A stretch of 64,000 bases of DNA from Alteromonas salexigens (GCF_025628895.1 NZ_JAOTJC010000002.1:174441-238440); one strand, 5' to 3'. Shown: positions 8,815 to 19,235, counted from the first letter of the stretch. A program made the numbers and translations. Notes: a model not told the origin generated them from the sequence alone.

Positions 8815-9266
8815 GTGCCATGACCTCAAACCAACCTTACTTACTTCGCGCGTTTTACGACTGGATTGTCGATAACGACATGACGCCCTATATAGTGGTG
8901 GACGCTCGTAATGAAGCCGTGGAAGTACCGCAGGAATTCGTTAAAGACGGACAGATAGTGCTGAATGTCTCGCCATCAGCGTGCGTGAATTTCTATCTGG
9001 ACACGGATGGTTTGTCGTTTCAGGCGCGCTTTGGTGGCCAGCCCCGACAGTTAAGCATGCCCTGTCAGGCTGTAATGGCTATCTACGCACGTGAAAACGG
9101 CGCAGGTACAGTCTTCGCTACAGAGGACGAAATGTCCCCAGAGGCGCCGTCTGAGCCCGTTACAGAAGCACCGTCCCCGAAACCGGCGGACGAACATAAT
9201 GACAAGCAGGCAGATGCGCCGGTGCCCCCGAAGAAAGGTAAACCGTCACTGAAAGTGATCAAATAA
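8811..9266 (+). CDS. sspB: ClpXP adaptor SspB
   Basis: 151 residues. The folded substrate-binding domain (about 1-105) recognises ssrA tags. It is followed by a flexible acidic/proline-rich linker and a C-terminal ClpX-docking tail ending KGKPSLKVIK, close to the E. coli XB motif. It delivers ssrA-tagged peptides released by tmRNA to ClpXP. An in-frame ATG at 8820 is an alternative start; the 4-base overlap with sspA favours 8811. Confidence 0.94.
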   Translation: MSAMTSNQPYLLRAFYDWIVDNDMTPYIVVDARNEAVEVPQEFVKDGQIVLNVSPSACVNFYLDTDGLSFQARFGGQPRQLSMPCQAVMAIYARENGAGTVFATEDEMSPEAPSEPVTEAPSPKPADEHNDKQADAPVPPKKGKPSLKVIK

Positions 9267-9269
9267 CAG

Positions 9270-9295
9270 AGTCCGGCCACTGCGCCGGACTTTTT
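9270..9295 (+). terminator. Intrinsic terminator of sspAB
   Basis: AGTCCGGC, loop CACTGC, GCCGGACT and a T-run, right after the sspB stop. The next gene, mgtE, converges from the other strand; no T-run is present for that strand. Confidence 0.9.
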
Positions 9296-9400
9296 ATATC
9301 TGCCCCGGCAAACCGTAAGTATTTCCCGCGCCACGTTATCGACTCCTTCTATTCATCACCAGGCTAGCCTTGTGTTTCACCCCTTCTTTGTAACGTCGGC

Positions 9401-10780
9401 CTACAGCAGGAAGAGTGTTGCGGTGCCCAAAAAGGCGAAAATGCCCACCACGTCGGTGATGGTAGTGAGAATAACACTGCCGGCGAGGGCCGGGTCTATC
9501 TTCAGCTTTTTCATGATGATGGGGAGCGTCGCCCCGGACAGGGCGGCGGCAATCATGTTAACCAGCATCGCAAAGGCAATAATGACACCCAGCATGGCGT
9601 CTTGCTTCCAAAGCGCAATAACAGTGGCAATCAGTACTGCCCAGATAACTCCGTTCAAAAAGCCTATCGCCAGCTCTTTACTGATTAGCCAGCGGGAATT
9701 GCTTTCATTTACATGGCCCAGGGCCATGCCGCGTATAACCAGTGTCAGGGTTTGATTGCCTGCGACTCCGCCCATGCTGGGCACAATGGTGTTCAGGATT
9801 GCCAGCACAGCCAGCTGGCTGAGGGTGGCTTCAAATAAATCGCTGACCGCCGCGGCCATCAAGGCCGTAAGCAAATTGACTCCCAGCCACACTGAGCGCC
9901 GCTGGGTACTTTGTAATACCGGTGCAAAGGTGTCTTCTTCATCATCCAGACCGGCCATACTCATCATAGAGTGCTCGGCGTCTTCGCGGATAATGTCTAC
10001 CACATCATCAATGGTAATGCGGCCTACCAGGCGATTACGTTCATCTACCACCGGGGCAGATAACAGGTTATAGCGTTCAAACAAGCTGGCCACTTCATCA
10101 TCGGGCATGTTGACCGGCACGGCTTCCGCCTCATCGTCCATGACATCATGCACTTTTTCTTCAGGATCGGCGGTCAGTAAACGGGCTACCGGTACCGAGC
10201 CGACCAGGTTGTCGGTGCGGTTAACCACGTAAAATGTATCGGTGTTCTCGGGGAGATCCCCTTTCAGACGAATATAGCGCAGTACCACATCTACCGTTAC
10301 GTCAGGACGTAAGGTGATGGTGTCAGTGTTCATGATGAAACCGGCGGTTTCTTCCCCGTACGACAACGCCTGCTCGGCCCGCAGGCGGTCCTGTGCGTCC
10401 ATGGACGCCAATATGTCCTGCAGTACTTCGTCAGGCAGGCTGCTTAACGTTTCGGCGAGGTCATCGGTATCCATCTCTTCCAGCGCGTCTACCACGCTGG
10501 CAGGCATCATACCGGTGATAATGCCGTTACGGACTTCCTCAGACAGCTCTTCTAAAATGTCGCCGTGAATATCACCGTCTATCAGCCCCCAGAGCTCCGT
10601 ACGGGTACGTTTAGGGCTGGACTCGAGGATAAGGGCCACATCACTGGGGGGAAGCTCATGAAGGAGTTTGCGGACCGACACGAAGCGGCCGCTGTTCAGT
10701 GCCGCATTTAACTGCGTAAGCTGGCTTTGGGCAAACTTGCTCTCAAATGCTTCTGCCACGGCTTCTTCCTCGTAAGGCAC
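9401..10780 (-). CDS. mgtE: Magnesium transporter MgtE
   Basis: 459 residues with the MgtE layout: N-terminal superhelical domain (about 1-130), two CBS domains (about 140-260) that sense cytosolic Mg2+, then a five-helix membrane domain (about 290-459) with the pore-helix region VPSMGGVAGNQTLTLVIRGMALG. It is a Mg2+ channel gated by internal Mg2+. The GTG at 10780 lacks a ribosome-binding site. GTG at 10759 has GAGGAA about 6 bases upstream and would give a protein starting MAEAFESKF, so the true start may be 7 codons later. Transcribed alone; about 184 bases separate it from ptsO. Confidence 0.92.
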   Translation of the reverse strand: MPYEEEAVAEAFESKFAQSQLTQLNAALNSGRFVSVRKLLHELPPSDVALILESSPKRTRTELWGLIDGDIHGDILEELSEEVRNGIITGMMPASVVDALEEMDTDDLAETLSSLPDEVLQDILASMDAQDRLRAEQALSYGEETAGFIMNTDTITLRPDVTVDVVLRYIRLKGDLPENTDTFYVVNRTDNLVGSVPVARLLTADPEEKVHDVMDDEAEAVPVNMPDDEVASLFERYNLLSAPVVDERNRLVGRITIDDVVDIIREDAEHSMMSMAGLDDEEDTFAPVLQSTQRRSVWLGVNLLTALMAAAVSDLFEATLSQLAVLAILNTIVPSMGGVAGNQTLTLVIRGMALGHVNESNSRWLISKELAIGFLNGVIWAVLIATVIALWKQDAMLGVIIAFAMLVNMIAAALSGATLPIIMKKLKIDPALAGSVILTTITDVVGIFAFLGTATLFLL

Positions 10781-10964
10781 TGAAATTCAATGATGTTAAG
10801 AATACCGCACTCACCCTGCAACTGTCATGATAAATCCCGGCGTGAGAAGGGTTTTCTTAGTTGTTGGTTGAAACCTCAGTGCGCGTAGTCTGGGGGGGCG
10901 GTAGAGTAGGAGGAGTGATCACCAGGCAAGCTCGACGTTTGAGGCGTGAAAAACTTGGACGGGG

Positions 10965-11237
10965 CTAACTTTCTTCGTGAAATTTATCGGCAATCAGGGC
11001 AGCAATAGCTTCCAGCGCGCCTTCGGCATCAGGGCCTTCACTTATCACGGTAACCTGCTCGCCCTTATGGCTTTCCAGCATCATCAGACCAAGTACGCTG
11101 TCAGCGTTGGCTTCTTTGTCGCCTTTTTGCAGCGTCACGGTGGCATCAAACTGGTTTGCCAGCTGCACCAGCTGGGTTGCAGCACGGGCGTGCAGCCCGA
11201 GTTTGTTTTCTATGGTGACGGTTTGTGACACGCGCAT
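10965..11237 (-). CDS. ptsO: Nitrogen-PTS phosphocarrier NPr
   Basis: 90 residues, an HPr-family protein. The phosphorylated histidine is His16 in LGLHARAA, and the ADSVLGLMML segment matches the HPr regulatory-serine region. NPr passes phosphate from EI-Ntr (PtsP) to EIIA-Ntr (PtsN). Its ATG overlaps the rapZ stop (TAATG), so translation is coupled. Last gene of the rpoN-ptsN-rapZ-ptsO series. Confidence 0.94.
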   Translation of the reverse strand: MRVSQTVTIENKLGLHARAATQLVQLANQFDATVTLQKGDKEANADSVLGLMMLESHKGEQVTVISEGPDAEGALEAIAALIADKFHEES

Positions 11238-12082
11238 TACCGGCTTAGCTCCCGGTGGCGTATCTGCACATCAGGATGCACATCGCTGAAGGTTTTCGCT
11301 AACGCCTCTGCCACATAGACGGAGCGATGCTGGCCGCCGGTACAGCCTATGGCAATAGTGACATAGCTGCGGTTATTGCGCTCCAGATGGGGCAGCCAGG
11401 TAGTAATGAGGTTCTGGATTTGCCAGATAAACTTCGTCACCAGCGGCTGGGAGCCAAGAAAGTTCTCCACCGGCGTGTCCAGTCCGGTCAAATGCTTTAA
11501 ATCCGGCTCCCAGTGGGGGTTAGGCAAAAAGCGCCCGTCAAATACGTAATCGGCGTCTTTGGGAATACCGTGCTTAAAGCCGAAAGATTCGAACACCAGC
11601 ACCAGTCTGGACGACTTCTTGCCGAGGATCCGCTCTCTGATCAGCTCGGCTAACTGGTGGATAGACAGCTTATCGGTGTCGATATACAAGTCGGCCCGCT
11701 CGGCTATGGGAGCCAGTAACTCTGACTCGGCGCGGATAGCTTCAGAGAGCGACTTGTTCAATTTCGCCAGCGGGTGCAGGCGTCGTGTTTCGCTGAATCG
11801 CTTCACCAGAATGTCGTCACTGGCATCAATGTACACAATGGTCATTGACCACGACGAGGGCAGATAGTCGAGTATTTCAACCAAATCAGTGGGATTTTTT
11901 GGCAGGTTACGAACATCGATACTCACTGCTACCTGTTCGTATTCGTCGACAACGGTATGGGTGAGCGTGGGGAGCAGGTTAACCGGGATGTTGTCTACGC
12001 AGTAATAGCCCAGATCTTCCAGCGCGCGCAGTGCCACCGATTTGCCCGAACCTGAACGGCCACTGATTATGATTAACTTCAA
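11237..12082 (-). CDS. rapZ: RNase adapter protein RapZ
   Basis: 281 residues (E. coli 284). The N-terminal P-loop is GRSGSGKS (8-15); the C-terminal domain contains the conserved [15 protein letters not shown] segment that binds RNA and senses glucosamine-6-phosphate. In enterobacteria RapZ directs RNase E to the sRNA GlmZ. No GlmZ/GlmY is seen here, so its RNA target in this organism is unknown. Lies 23 bases after ptsN and overlaps ptsO by one base. Confidence 0.95.
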   Translation of the reverse strand: MKLIIISGRSGSGKSVALRALEDLGYYCVDNIPVNLLPTLTHTVVDEYEQVAVSIDVRNLPKNPTDLVEILDYLPSSWSMTIVYIDASDDILVKRFSETRRLHPLAKLNKSLSEAIRAESELLAPIAERADLYIDTDKLSIHQLAELIRERILGKKSSRLVLVFESFGFKHGIPKDADYVFDGRFLPNPHWEPDLKHLTGLDTPVENFLGSQPLVTKFIWQIQNLITTWLPHLERNNRSYVTIAIGCTGGQHRSVYVAEALAKTFSDVHPDVQIRHRELSR

Positions 12083-12105
12083 CGCGCTTCTCCCGTTAAC
12101 GCTAC

Positions 12106-12549
12106 TTATTCCAGGGCGGTGATAATATCGTCACTGCTACTGGCTTTACGGATGGCTTTCACCGTCTCTTTGTCGCTCAGTTTACTGGCAACGGTGGCTA
12201 ATGTCTGTAAGTGACCTTCGGTCTGTTCTTCGGGAACCAGTAATGCGAAGAAAATATCTACGGGTTTATTGTCCAACGCATCAAAATCGATGGGCGGATT
12301 ACTGGTGATGACGATCGCCTGAACATTCGTTAAGCCCGGCAGCCGGCCGTGGGGCAGGGCAATACCATTTCCTATACCGGTGCTGCCCATTCGTTCACGG
12401 CTCAGCAGGCTATTCAGCACGGTCGCCTCATCGATAGCCGGGTTGCTCTTTGCCGCAACCTGACTAATGATTTCGAGAATTTTTTTCTTACTATTGCACT
12501 GAACCGCACACTCGGTGCGGTCCAGGCTTACAAGGGCGTGAATATCCAT
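12106..12549 (-). CDS. ptsN: Nitrogen-regulatory EIIA protein PtsN
   Basis: 147 residues from the ATG at 12549; a TTG codon directly in front is also in frame but less likely. The active-site histidine is His67 in [17 protein letters not shown]-Ntr controls K+ transport and other targets through its phosphorylation state. The start lies within a few bases of the hpf stop, so the two are probably coupled. Confidence 0.94.
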   Translation of the reverse strand: MDIHALVSLDRTECAVQCNSKKKILEIISQVAAKSNPAIDEATVLNSLLSRERMGSTGIGNGIALPHGRLPGLTNVQAIVITSNPPIDFDALDNKPVDIFFALLVPEEQTEGHLQTLATVASKLSDKETVKAIRKASSSDDIITALE

Positions 12550-12552
12550 CAA

Positions 12553-12840
12553 TTAATGTTTCTTCAGTTTTTCCTTGTGCTTAATCACTTGCCTATCGAG
12601 CTTATCAACCATGCTGTCGATCGCCGCATACATATCCATGTCTTCTGCCGAGGCAAATACTTCAGCACCGCTGAGATGCATTTTCGCTTCGGCTTTCTGG
12701 TTTAGCTTTTCCACATTAAGAATGACATGAACATTCGAAATATGATCGAAGTGTCTTTCCAGTTTGCTAAATTTAGTATCGACATAATTACGCAAAGAGT
12801 CGGTGATTTCGACATGATGACCGGTAAGGTTGATTTGCAT
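12553..12840 (-). CDS. hpf: Ribosome hibernation promoting factor HPF (short form)
   Basis: 95 residues, the short HPF/YfiA family, with the N-terminal segment INLTGHHVEITDSLRNYV and the basic C-terminus KHKEKLKKH. It binds the 30S decoding region and helps RMF form inactive 100S ribosomes. Its place between rpoN and ptsN is standard. AGGAAG 8 bases before the ATG supports the start. Confidence 0.94.
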   Translation of the reverse strand: MQINLTGHHVEITDSLRNYVDTKFSKLERHFDHISNVHVILNVEKLNQKAEAKMHLSGAEVFASAEDMDMYAAIDSMVDKLDRQVIKHKEKLKKH

Positions 12841-12868
12841 ATTTCGTCTTCCTTATATTTTTAGCCCG

Positions 12869-14359
12869 CTAAATGAGGCTCTTGCGTTGGTTAGACGGCG
12901 GGATCGAAAGAGACTCCCGGTACTTTGCTATTGTTCGCCGGGCAACCTTAATGCCTTGCTCGGCCAGCAATTGAGCAATCTTGCTGTCACTAAGCGGCTT
13001 GCTGGGCGTTTCAGCCGCAACCAGCTTCTTGATTAGTGCACGAATTGCGGTAGAAGAGCATTCTCCCCCGGACTCCGTGGCGACATGGCTGGAAAAGAAA
13101 TATTTCAGTTCGTATATGCCCCGGGGGGTGTGCATGTATTTCTGCGTGGTCACGCGGGAAATTGTCGACTCATGCATATCCACCATTTCTGCGACATCAT
13201 TCAGCACCATTGGTTTCATCATTTCCGGGCCGTGCTCGAAAAAGCCCATCTGCTGCTGCACAATACAATTCGCCACTTTCATCAGCGTTTCATTGCGTGA
13301 CTCCAGACTTTTAATAAACCACTTGGCTTCCTGCATGTGCGAACGGATAAACTGTGAGTCGCTGCTGTTACGGGCTTTACGGCTCATGGCCGCATACTGT
13401 TGATTCACGCTCAGTTTTGGCAGACTGTCCGGGTTTAACTCGACTGTCCAGCGGCCGTTTTTCTTGGCCACCGACACATCGGGTATGACGTATTCCGGCT
13501 CTTTGGTAATCAGCGCGCTTCCCGGCCGCGGATTCAGGGTTTGCAGCAGACGCATGGCCTCACGTAACTGATCTTCTTTCAGTCTGCTTTTACGCATCAG
13601 CGTGCGGTAGTCTTTACTGCTTAACAGGTCAGAGTATTCTTCAATAAGAATACGCGCCTCATTCAGCCAGGGCGTATCGTCGGAGAACTGTTTAAGCTGC
13701 ACCAACAGGCATTCCTGGGGGGTGCGGGATCCGGAGCCGATGGGGTCGAATTGCTGAATGCGCTTTAACACACACTCTACTTCATCCATTTCCACAGGCT
13801 CGTCGGCGTCGTCCACTTCATCGGAATTCACGGAAGCCAGTATTTCATCCAGCGACACGGTGAGGTAACCCGACTCGTCAATGGAATCGATAATCGCGGT
13901 GGCGATGGCCCGGTCGATATCCGAAAACGGCGTCAGGCGCATTTGCCAGAGCAAATGGTCCTGAATATTGTCAGTGGTTTCGCCCTGAAATACCTGGTCA
14001 TCGTCACCGCCGGATGCTGCCGGTGCCGGTGCAGAAGACGCGGAATAGTATTCATCCCAGGTACTGTCGATAGGCAGTTCGTCAGGCAGCGCATTTTTCT
14101 CAAGTGCGTCACCGGCTTCGATGCTGTCGGCATTGGTGCTGGCAGTCTCTAAAGAACTGTCATCGGTGTCGATATTGTTTTTTTCAGCCGGGTCGTTGTC
14201 GGTGCCTTCTTCCACTTCCAGCAACGGGTTGGAGTCGAGTGCCTCCTGAATTTCCTGTTGCAAGTCGAGCGTGGACAATTGCAGCAGCTTGATTGCCTGC
14301 TGCAATTGTGGCGTCATCGTAAGTTGCTGACTGAATTTTAGCTGTAAAGATGGTTTCAT
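12869..14359 (-). CDS. rpoN: RNA polymerase sigma-54 factor
   Basis: 496 residues. Region I is glutamine-rich ([20 protein letters not shown]), region II is acidic and variable (about 55-130), then the core-binding and HTH regions, ending with the RpoN box [10 protein letters not shown]. Sigma-54 recognises -24/-12 promoters and needs AAA+ activators. It sits in the conserved lptB-rpoN-hpf-ptsN order, 28 bases before hpf. Confidence 0.97.
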   Translation of the reverse strand: MKPSLQLKFSQQLTMTPQLQQAIKLLQLSTLDLQQEIQEALDSNPLLEVEEGTDNDPAEKNNIDTDDSSLETASTNADSIEAGDALEKNALPDELPIDSTWDEYYSASSAPAPAASGGDDDQVFQGETTDNIQDHLLWQMRLTPFSDIDRAIATAIIDSIDESGYLTVSLDEILASVNSDEVDDADEPVEMDEVECVLKRIQQFDPIGSGSRTPQECLLVQLKQFSDDTPWLNEARILIEEYSDLLSSKDYRTLMRKSRLKEDQLREAMRLLQTLNPRPGSALITKEPEYVIPDVSVAKKNGRWTVELNPDSLPKLSVNQQYAAMSRKARNSSDSQFIRSHMQEAKWFIKSLESRNETLMKVANCIVQQQMGFFEHGPEMMKPMVLNDVAEMVDMHESTISRVTTQKYMHTPRGIYELKYFFSSHVATESGGECSSTAIRALIKKLVAAETPSKPLSDSKIAQLLAEQGIKVARRTIAKYRESLSIPPSNQRKSLI

Positions 14360-14436
14360 CTACGTCTTAAAAAAATGCGTTTATTCCAAGTATACGTATG
14401 CGGGAACAATGAAAAAAATAGCTTAACTTTACTTAA

Positions 14437-15162
14437 CTATAGCCTGAATTGTTCGCCGAGGTATACATCCCTGACCTTTTGATTACTTAAAACCTGTTCA
14501 GCCGTGCCTTGAGCGATTAACTCGCCGTGACTAACGATGTATGCCTTCTCGCATACGTCCAAAGTTTCGCGGACATTATGGTCGGTGATTAGTATCCCAA
14601 TCCCCCGGTCTCGCAAATGCTGTATGATCTTCTTTATATCATTAACCGATATTGGATCAACTCCAGCGAAAGGTTCATCTAATAAGATGAACTGCGGGTT
14701 CGCTGCCAGCGCCCGGGCAATCTCTACCCGGCGCCGCTCACCCCCCGACAAACTCATGCCGGTACTATTACGTATATGGTTGATATTAAATTCATCAAGT
14801 AGCGCGTCGGCTTCTTCTTCCTGCTGACTGGCAGACAAGTCGCTGCGGGTCTGCAATATGGCCATGATATTTTCATGCACCGTCAGTTTGCGGAAGATAG
14901 AGGCTTCCTGTGGGAGGTAGCCAATTCCTTTTCGCGCCCGTTCGTGCATGGGCTGGTGCGTGACCACTTCCTCATCGATATAGATATTGCCCTTACCCAG
15001 CGGCACCAGCCCTACAATCATATAGAAAGTAGTGGTTTTGCCAGCACCATTTGGCCCCAGCAGGCCCACAATCTGCCCGGTAGAGACAGACAAACTGACA
15101 TCCCGCACTACCTGCCGTGATTTATATGCCTTGGCCAGATTTTTAGCTGTCAGGGTTGCCAT
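14437..15162 (-). CDS. lptB: LPS export ABC transporter ATPase LptB
   Basis: 241 residues. Walker [10 protein letters not shown], signature [15 protein letters not shown], Walker [13 protein letters not shown] and the switch histidine in LITDHNVRE are all present. LptB powers LptFG, which extracts LPS from the inner membrane and passes it to the LptC-LptA bridge. It starts 2 bases after lptA ends. Confidence 0.96.
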   Translation of the reverse strand: MATLTAKNLAKAYKSRQVVRDVSLSVSTGQIVGLLGPNGAGKTTTFYMIVGLVPLGKGNIYIDEEVVTHQPMHERARKGIGYLPQEASIFRKLTVHENIMAILQTRSDLSASQQEEEADALLDEFNINHIRNSTGMSLSGGERRRVEIARALAANPQFILLDEPFAGVDPISVNDIKKIIQHLRDRGIGILITDHNVRETLDVCEKAYIVSHGELIAQGTAEQVLSNQKVRDVYLGEQFRL

Positions 15163-15164
15163 AA

Positions 15165-15722
15165 CTACTGCTCGTCCTCGTCATTCTCGGGTTGGTCGTT
15201 GTTATCCTCTTCCGTGAACTCTTTGATGGCATCCGGCCGGAATACAGTGGTAACACGGCCTTCACCGTCACCCTCGCCACCAGTGGCCAGCAGCTGTTCT
15301 GTGGCCATGTCGTAGGTAATGCTGTCGCCTTTCACCATACTGGTATCTTGCTGCAATTCCGCGTTTCCTGTCAGTGAAATGGTACGCTTGCTGACTTCAT
15401 AGCGAATTTCATTGGCTTTCGCCTGCACCGGCGTGCCGTCGTCCAGCGTCTGGGCATAGCTGGCCGGATTGCCGCGGGCGACAAAGATCTCGCGCCCTTC
15501 ACCGTCGGTGGCAATCACTTCCACTTCGTCAGCATCAATCACCAGGCTGCCCTGGGTGATGCGTACATCATCTTTAAACAATGAGGTTTTATTTTTGCCA
15601 TCTACAAACTGCGATTTTGAGTCAACCGTGATGGGCTTGGTAAAGTCACTGGTATCGGCCTGGGTCATAAAGCTCAGGCCAAGCAGCAAACTAATTGCCA
15701 GGGGAATAAATGGTTTGTACAT
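15165..15722 (-). CDS. lptA: LPS transport periplasmic protein LptA
   Basis: 185 residues from the ATG at 15722: signal peptide [18 protein letters not shown] followed by MTQA, then a beta-jellyroll OstA domain, with a long acidic tail ([15 protein letters not shown]) that E. coli LptA lacks. The frame is open further upstream, with other ATGs at 15737 and 15770, but 15722 gives a clean signal peptide and a 32-base overlap with lptC, like the E. coli arrangement. LptA forms the periplasmic LPS bridge. Confidence 0.9.
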   Translation of the reverse strand: MYKPFIPLAISLLLGLSFMTQADTSDFTKPITVDSKSQFVDGKNKTSLFKDDVRITQGSLVIDADEVEVIATDGEGREIFVARGNPASYAQTLDDGTPVQAKANEIRYEVSKRTISLTGNAELQQDTSMVKGDSITYDMATEQLLATGGEGDGEGRVTTVFRPDAIKEFTEEDNNDQPENDEDEQ

Positions 15723-16272
15723 GATCAATAAGCTCATATTGCTGGGTTTGCAGATCGCCGGTAAACCCATTGCTGTTAATTACGTAAGGTGCTCCGCGGA
15801 TCACTACGGGCTGATCAGATACCATCTTCTTGGTATCTAAGTTAATTTCAATAAAGTCGGTGGTGATGGTATTTACGAAATTCTCATCCCCCAGACTCTT
15901 TATCACCACGTCAGACTCAAGCTGAATCAGGTTGTTGTTATACAGCGTGCCTTCTTTTGCTGTTACCTGCCAGGAAGAAGACTCCTGGTCGAGATACACG
16001 GTGTATTCAGGTTGTTCAAAGAGTACGAACCCTAACTGGTCGTAATGTTCCATACTGGTTGCAAAAACCTGATGGTTACGGTTGCCGTTCTCATCGTAAA
16101 ACGTGGTGGTAAGGTTGGTGGCCTGATACGCCGGACTCAGGGCATCCACGCCCTCCCGTTCTTCAGTACCTGGTTCCTCATCCATCCAGATGGGGATATA
16201 CAATAATAGTGCCAGAGCAAACAGGGCCGAAATACTCAGACCCAGCCGGCTTACCCCTTTTTCTTCGCTCAT
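15691..16272 (-). CDS. lptC: LPS export protein LptC
   Basis: 193 residues: one N-terminal membrane helix (about 10-30) and a periplasmic jellyroll. LptC accepts LPS from LptB2FG and hands it to LptA. Overlaps kdsC by 4 bases and lptA by about 32 bases. Confidence 0.92.
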   Translation of the reverse strand: MSEEKGVSRLGLSISALFALALLLYIPIWMDEEPGTEEREGVDALSPAYQATNLTTTFYDENGNRNHQVFATSMEHYDQLGFVLFEQPEYTVYLDQESSSWQVTAKEGTLYNNNLIQLESDVVIKSLGDENFVNTITTDFIEINLDTKKMVSDQPVVIRGAPYVINSNGFTGDLQTQQYELIDHVQTIYSPGN

Positions 16273-16823
16273 GTGCTCGACCCATGAATATCACTGAGCG
16301 CGTCGTGGCATTGCAGCAGCGTATCACAGATTTCGCGCACTGCCCCGAACCCGCCGGGCAGGGTAGTAATCCAGTTGGCCTGACGTTTTACGACGGGGTG
16401 TGCATCGTTCACAGCGATGCGGATGTCGGCATACGGGAACATTCCGGTGTCTGGCATGTCGTCGCCAACCACCGCAATCTGATGAGGAGAGAGTCCCAGT
16501 TGTTGACTAAGCTCACCCAGCGCTGTCGCCTTGTCTTCCTCGCCCTGGATAATGTGCGCCACATTCAGCGCCTGCATGCGCGACTGCACGATTTCAGACC
16601 GGCGGCCGGTAATCACGGCAACGGCAATGCCTTGCGATACCAGGGCTTTCACGCCGTAGCCATCGCGGGTATGAAAGGCTTTTAGCTCTTCACCATTATT
16701 ACCCAGATAGATGCGCCCGTCTGAAAATACGCCGTCAACATCGCACACCAGCAGCTTGACGGCACGCAGTGCCTCGAAAAAGTCGCTGTCGAGGTCGGTA
16801 TACAGAGTTTGTGTGGTGGCCAT
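16269..16823 (-). CDS. kdsC: 3-deoxy-D-manno-octulosonate 8-phosphate phosphatase KdsC
   Basis: 184 residues, a capless HAD phosphatase. Motif I is LLVCDVDGVFSDGRIY; later motifs include AVITGRRS and VVGDDMPD. It makes free KDO for lipid A core synthesis. Touches kdsD by one base and lptC by four. Confidence 0.95.
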   Translation of the reverse strand: MATTQTLYTDLDSDFFEALRAVKLLVCDVDGVFSDGRIYLGNNGEELKAFHTRDGYGVKALVSQGIAVAVITGRRSEIVQSRMQALNVAHIIQGEEDKATALGELSQQLGLSPHQIAVVGDDMPDTGMFPYADIRIAVNDAHPVVKRQANWITTLPGGFGAVREICDTLLQCHDALSDIHGSST

Positions 16824-17800
16824 TACAGCACTCCCGCTTTCAGTAACATGTGCATATTAAAGGCGCCAACCGGGCGTTGGTCATGATCGACCACCATCAG
16901 CGCACTAATTTTATGCCGTTCCATAAGATTCAGCGCTTCCACGGCCAGGTCGTCTGCCTGACTGGTTTTACCGCCCTGCGTCATTACGTCCCGGGTTCGC
17001 GCAGCATGAATATCAATACGGGCATCCAGGATGCGGCGCAGATCGCCATCGGTAAAAATCCCTAACAACTGGCCGTTATCATCGGTAACGCCAGTCATAC
17101 CAAGGCCTTTGCGGGAAATTTCCAGCAGGGCTTCGGCGACGGGGGTATCCTGATGTACAAGAGGAACATCGCTGCCACTGAGCATAATGTCGCGGACTTT
17201 AAGCAGCAGCTTGCGACCCAGGCTGCCGCCCGGGTGAGACAGTGCAAAGTCGTCTGAGGTAAACCCTTTTTTATCCAGCAGCGCCACTGCCAGGGCATCG
17301 CCCATTACCAGTGTAGCAGTGGTACTGGAGGTAGGGGCCAGCCCTAACGAGCAGGCTTCCTGCTCTACACTGATATCCAGCACTATATCCGCATGCTGGC
17401 CCAGCGAGCTGCCGGCACTGTTGGTCATGGCAATAACCGGTACATTGAGTCGCTTGACCACCGGCAACAGATTCAGTAGCTCACCGGTCTCCCCGGAGTT
17501 GGAGATAGCCAGCAGCACATCGTTTGGACTAAGCATGCCCAGATCACCATGGTTTGCTTCGCCGGGGTGCATGAAGAAAGCCGGCGTACCGGTGCTGGCC
17601 AGGGTGGCCGCAATTTTGTGGCCCACATGGCCCGATTTGCCCATCCCGCACACCACCACTTTGCCGGTGCAGTGCAGCAACATTTCGCATGCAGCATTAA
17701 AGCGTTCATCCAGGCGGTCGCCAAGTGCTGAAATTGCGCATGCTTCAATACTGATGACCCGCCGGGCCGAAGCGATATAGGTTGACTCTTTAGTAGACAT
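16823..17800 (-). CDS. kdsD: Arabinose-5-phosphate isomerase KdsD
   Basis: 325 residues from the ATG at 17800, which overlaps the yrbG stop (TAATG). The open frame reaches further upstream, but those residues are unlike the family. An SIS domain (about 35-170, with GMGKSGHVGHKIAATLASTG) precedes two CBS domains (about 205-325). It converts ribulose-5-phosphate to arabinose-5-phosphate, the first step of KDO synthesis. Confidence 0.95.
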   Translation of the reverse strand: MSTKESTYIASARRVISIEACAISALGDRLDERFNAACEMLLHCTGKVVVCGMGKSGHVGHKIAATLASTGTPAFFMHPGEANHGDLGMLSPNDVLLAISNSGETGELLNLLPVVKRLNVPVIAMTNSAGSSLGQHADIVLDISVEQEACSLGLAPTSSTTATLVMGDALAVALLDKKGFTSDDFALSHPGGSLGRKLLLKVRDIMLSGSDVPLVHQDTPVAEALLEISRKGLGMTGVTDDNGQLLGIFTDGDLRRILDARIDIHAARTRDVMTQGGKTSQADDLAVEALNLMERHKISALMVVDHDQRPVGAFNMHMLLKAGVL

Positions 17801-18756
17801 TATCCAAACAACCAATATTGGTAAACCAAGAAGCAGCCCACGAACAGCCCGCCTTCTAACCGGGTAATCTGGCACTTCCCTTTAAGGTTAAAGCTAAATA
17901 AAAACAGCAGCAGGGTGAGTCCCAGCATGACATACATGTCACGGCCGTAGGCGTCGGGATCCAACGGGCCGGGTGCAATCAGCCCGGGCATGCCCAATAC
18001 TGCCAGCAAGTTGAATATATTGGAGCCAATGATATTGCCCAGCGCCAGATCATGCTCACCTTTCATGACCCCGGCGATACTGGCAGCCAGTTCAGGAAGA
18101 CTGGTGCCCAGTGCGATAATAGTCAGGCCGATGATTAAGTCGCTAATGCCAAAGAAGCGGGCAATTTCCACCGCCGAGCCCACCAGAAAGTGTGCGCTTA
18201 GGGGCAACAATACCAGCCCAGCAGCTATCCAGATAAGAGCCCAGCCGTTGGTCACACCTTTGGGGATTTCGTCAGCGGTTTCCGCCATCAGCGGATCTTC
18301 TTTGTCCACCTGTAACGATAACCACGCCATACCAGCCAGCATAAAAATAAACAGCCCGAACAGTATAACGCCTTCATAATGCTCCAGGCTGCCGTCATAC
18401 ATGAAAAATACAGCGATTAAGCTGATTATAATGAGTACCGGCATTTCCCGTTTCAGGGTAGTTGATGAAACACACAGCGGCTTCACCAGCGCGGTGATGC
18501 CGAGCACCAGTGCAATATTGGTGATATTTGAGCCCATGGCATTACCCACGGCGGTATTCATATTGCCGTTGATGGAGGCAATGGCGGAGACCACGATCTC
18601 CGGTGCAGATGATCCCATGGCGACAATCGTCAAACCAATCATCATGGGCGAGATCCCAATATTCTTTGCCAGCGCAGAGGCGCCGTAGACAAAGCGGTCA
18701 GCACTCCAGCTTAATACTGCAAGGCCCGCTACAAAAATAAGAATCTGAACTAGCAC
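17800..18756 (-). CDS. yrbG: Calcium/sodium antiporter of the CaxA/YrbG family
   Basis: 318 residues, about ten membrane helices in two inverted repeats. Each repeat has the exchanger motif: GSSAPEIVVSAIASINGN and GTSLPELAASIAGVMKG, both followed by GNxxGSNI-type segments. The start is GTG with a weak GGA upstream. It heads the minus-strand yrbG-kdsD-kdsC-lptCAB run and diverges from the mla operon. Confidence 0.92.
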   Translation of the reverse strand: MLVQILIFVAGLAVLSWSADRFVYGASALAKNIGISPMMIGLTIVAMGSSAPEIVVSAIASINGNMNTAVGNAMGSNITNIALVLGITALVKPLCVSSTTLKREMPVLIIISLIAVFFMYDGSLEHYEGVILFGLFIFMLAGMAWLSLQVDKEDPLMAETADEIPKGVTNGWALIWIAAGLVLLPLSAHFLVGSAVEIARFFGISDLIIGLTIIALGTSLPELAASIAGVMKGEHDLALGNIIGSNIFNLLAVLGMPGLIAPGPLDPDAYGRDMYVMLGLTLLLFLFSFNLKGKCQITRLEGGLFVGCFLVYQYWLFG

Positions 18757-19184
18757 TGTTTTCCATAAGATCGTGAGTTTGATGGGGATTGTCGCAAAAA
18801 CAGCGGCGCTTGCCTACGTCTATATCACTTTCAAACCGGGTCAAAGACTAAATTGGCAAGCATTCTGCTAATGCTCTGTAGCGAATGGCGCTACACGTTA
18901 CTTTTGCAAAGAAAGCAAAGGTACGTGGTTCGTACGCAGCAAAGCGCACTGCCGGTTCATTTCGGCGTTAGCAGCGTGGTGGCGCGAACCGCCACCGCGG
19001 CGCAATAGTTGGCAGAATGGGAAAGGGGTAAACACATGAAGGCACGAAAGTGTCGGTGATTGCCGACAAAACGATAGGGAGATGATAGGGGGGCACCATG
19101 ACGGGCGGACAGCAAATCGCCTCAACCTCACAGCATATAAGGAAATATTCGGTTCTATCGAACATAACTTGTAACTTTTTGCTT
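18757..19184. other. Divergent intergenic region between yrbG and mlaF
   Basis: No believable gene: the minus-strand frames at 18898-19222 lack family features and a ribosome-binding site. The stretch 18895-19120 looks unlike ordinary promoter DNA. It opens with CTTTTGCAAAGAAAGCAAAG and holds a GGTGGC/GCCACC hairpin. It resembles, from memory, non-coding intergenic sequence found dispersed in other proteobacteria; this is not checked. Confidence 0.35.
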
Positions 19185-19213
19185 TTGGCGGGTGGCTTGA
19201 AAAAGCGTACAAT
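19185..19213 (+). promoter_or_regulatory. Candidate sigma-70 promoter of the mla operon
   Basis: TTGGCG (19185-19190), 17-base spacer, TACAAT (19208-19213), about 130 bases before mlaF. Confidence 0.55.
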
Positions 19214-19235
19214 GCCCCTCACTTAGGTGGGCCAG

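Noticed and set aside
18898..19222. Two minus-strand frames in the yrbG-mlaF gap
   Set aside because: No ribosome-binding site, no domain features, composition more like non-coding DNA.
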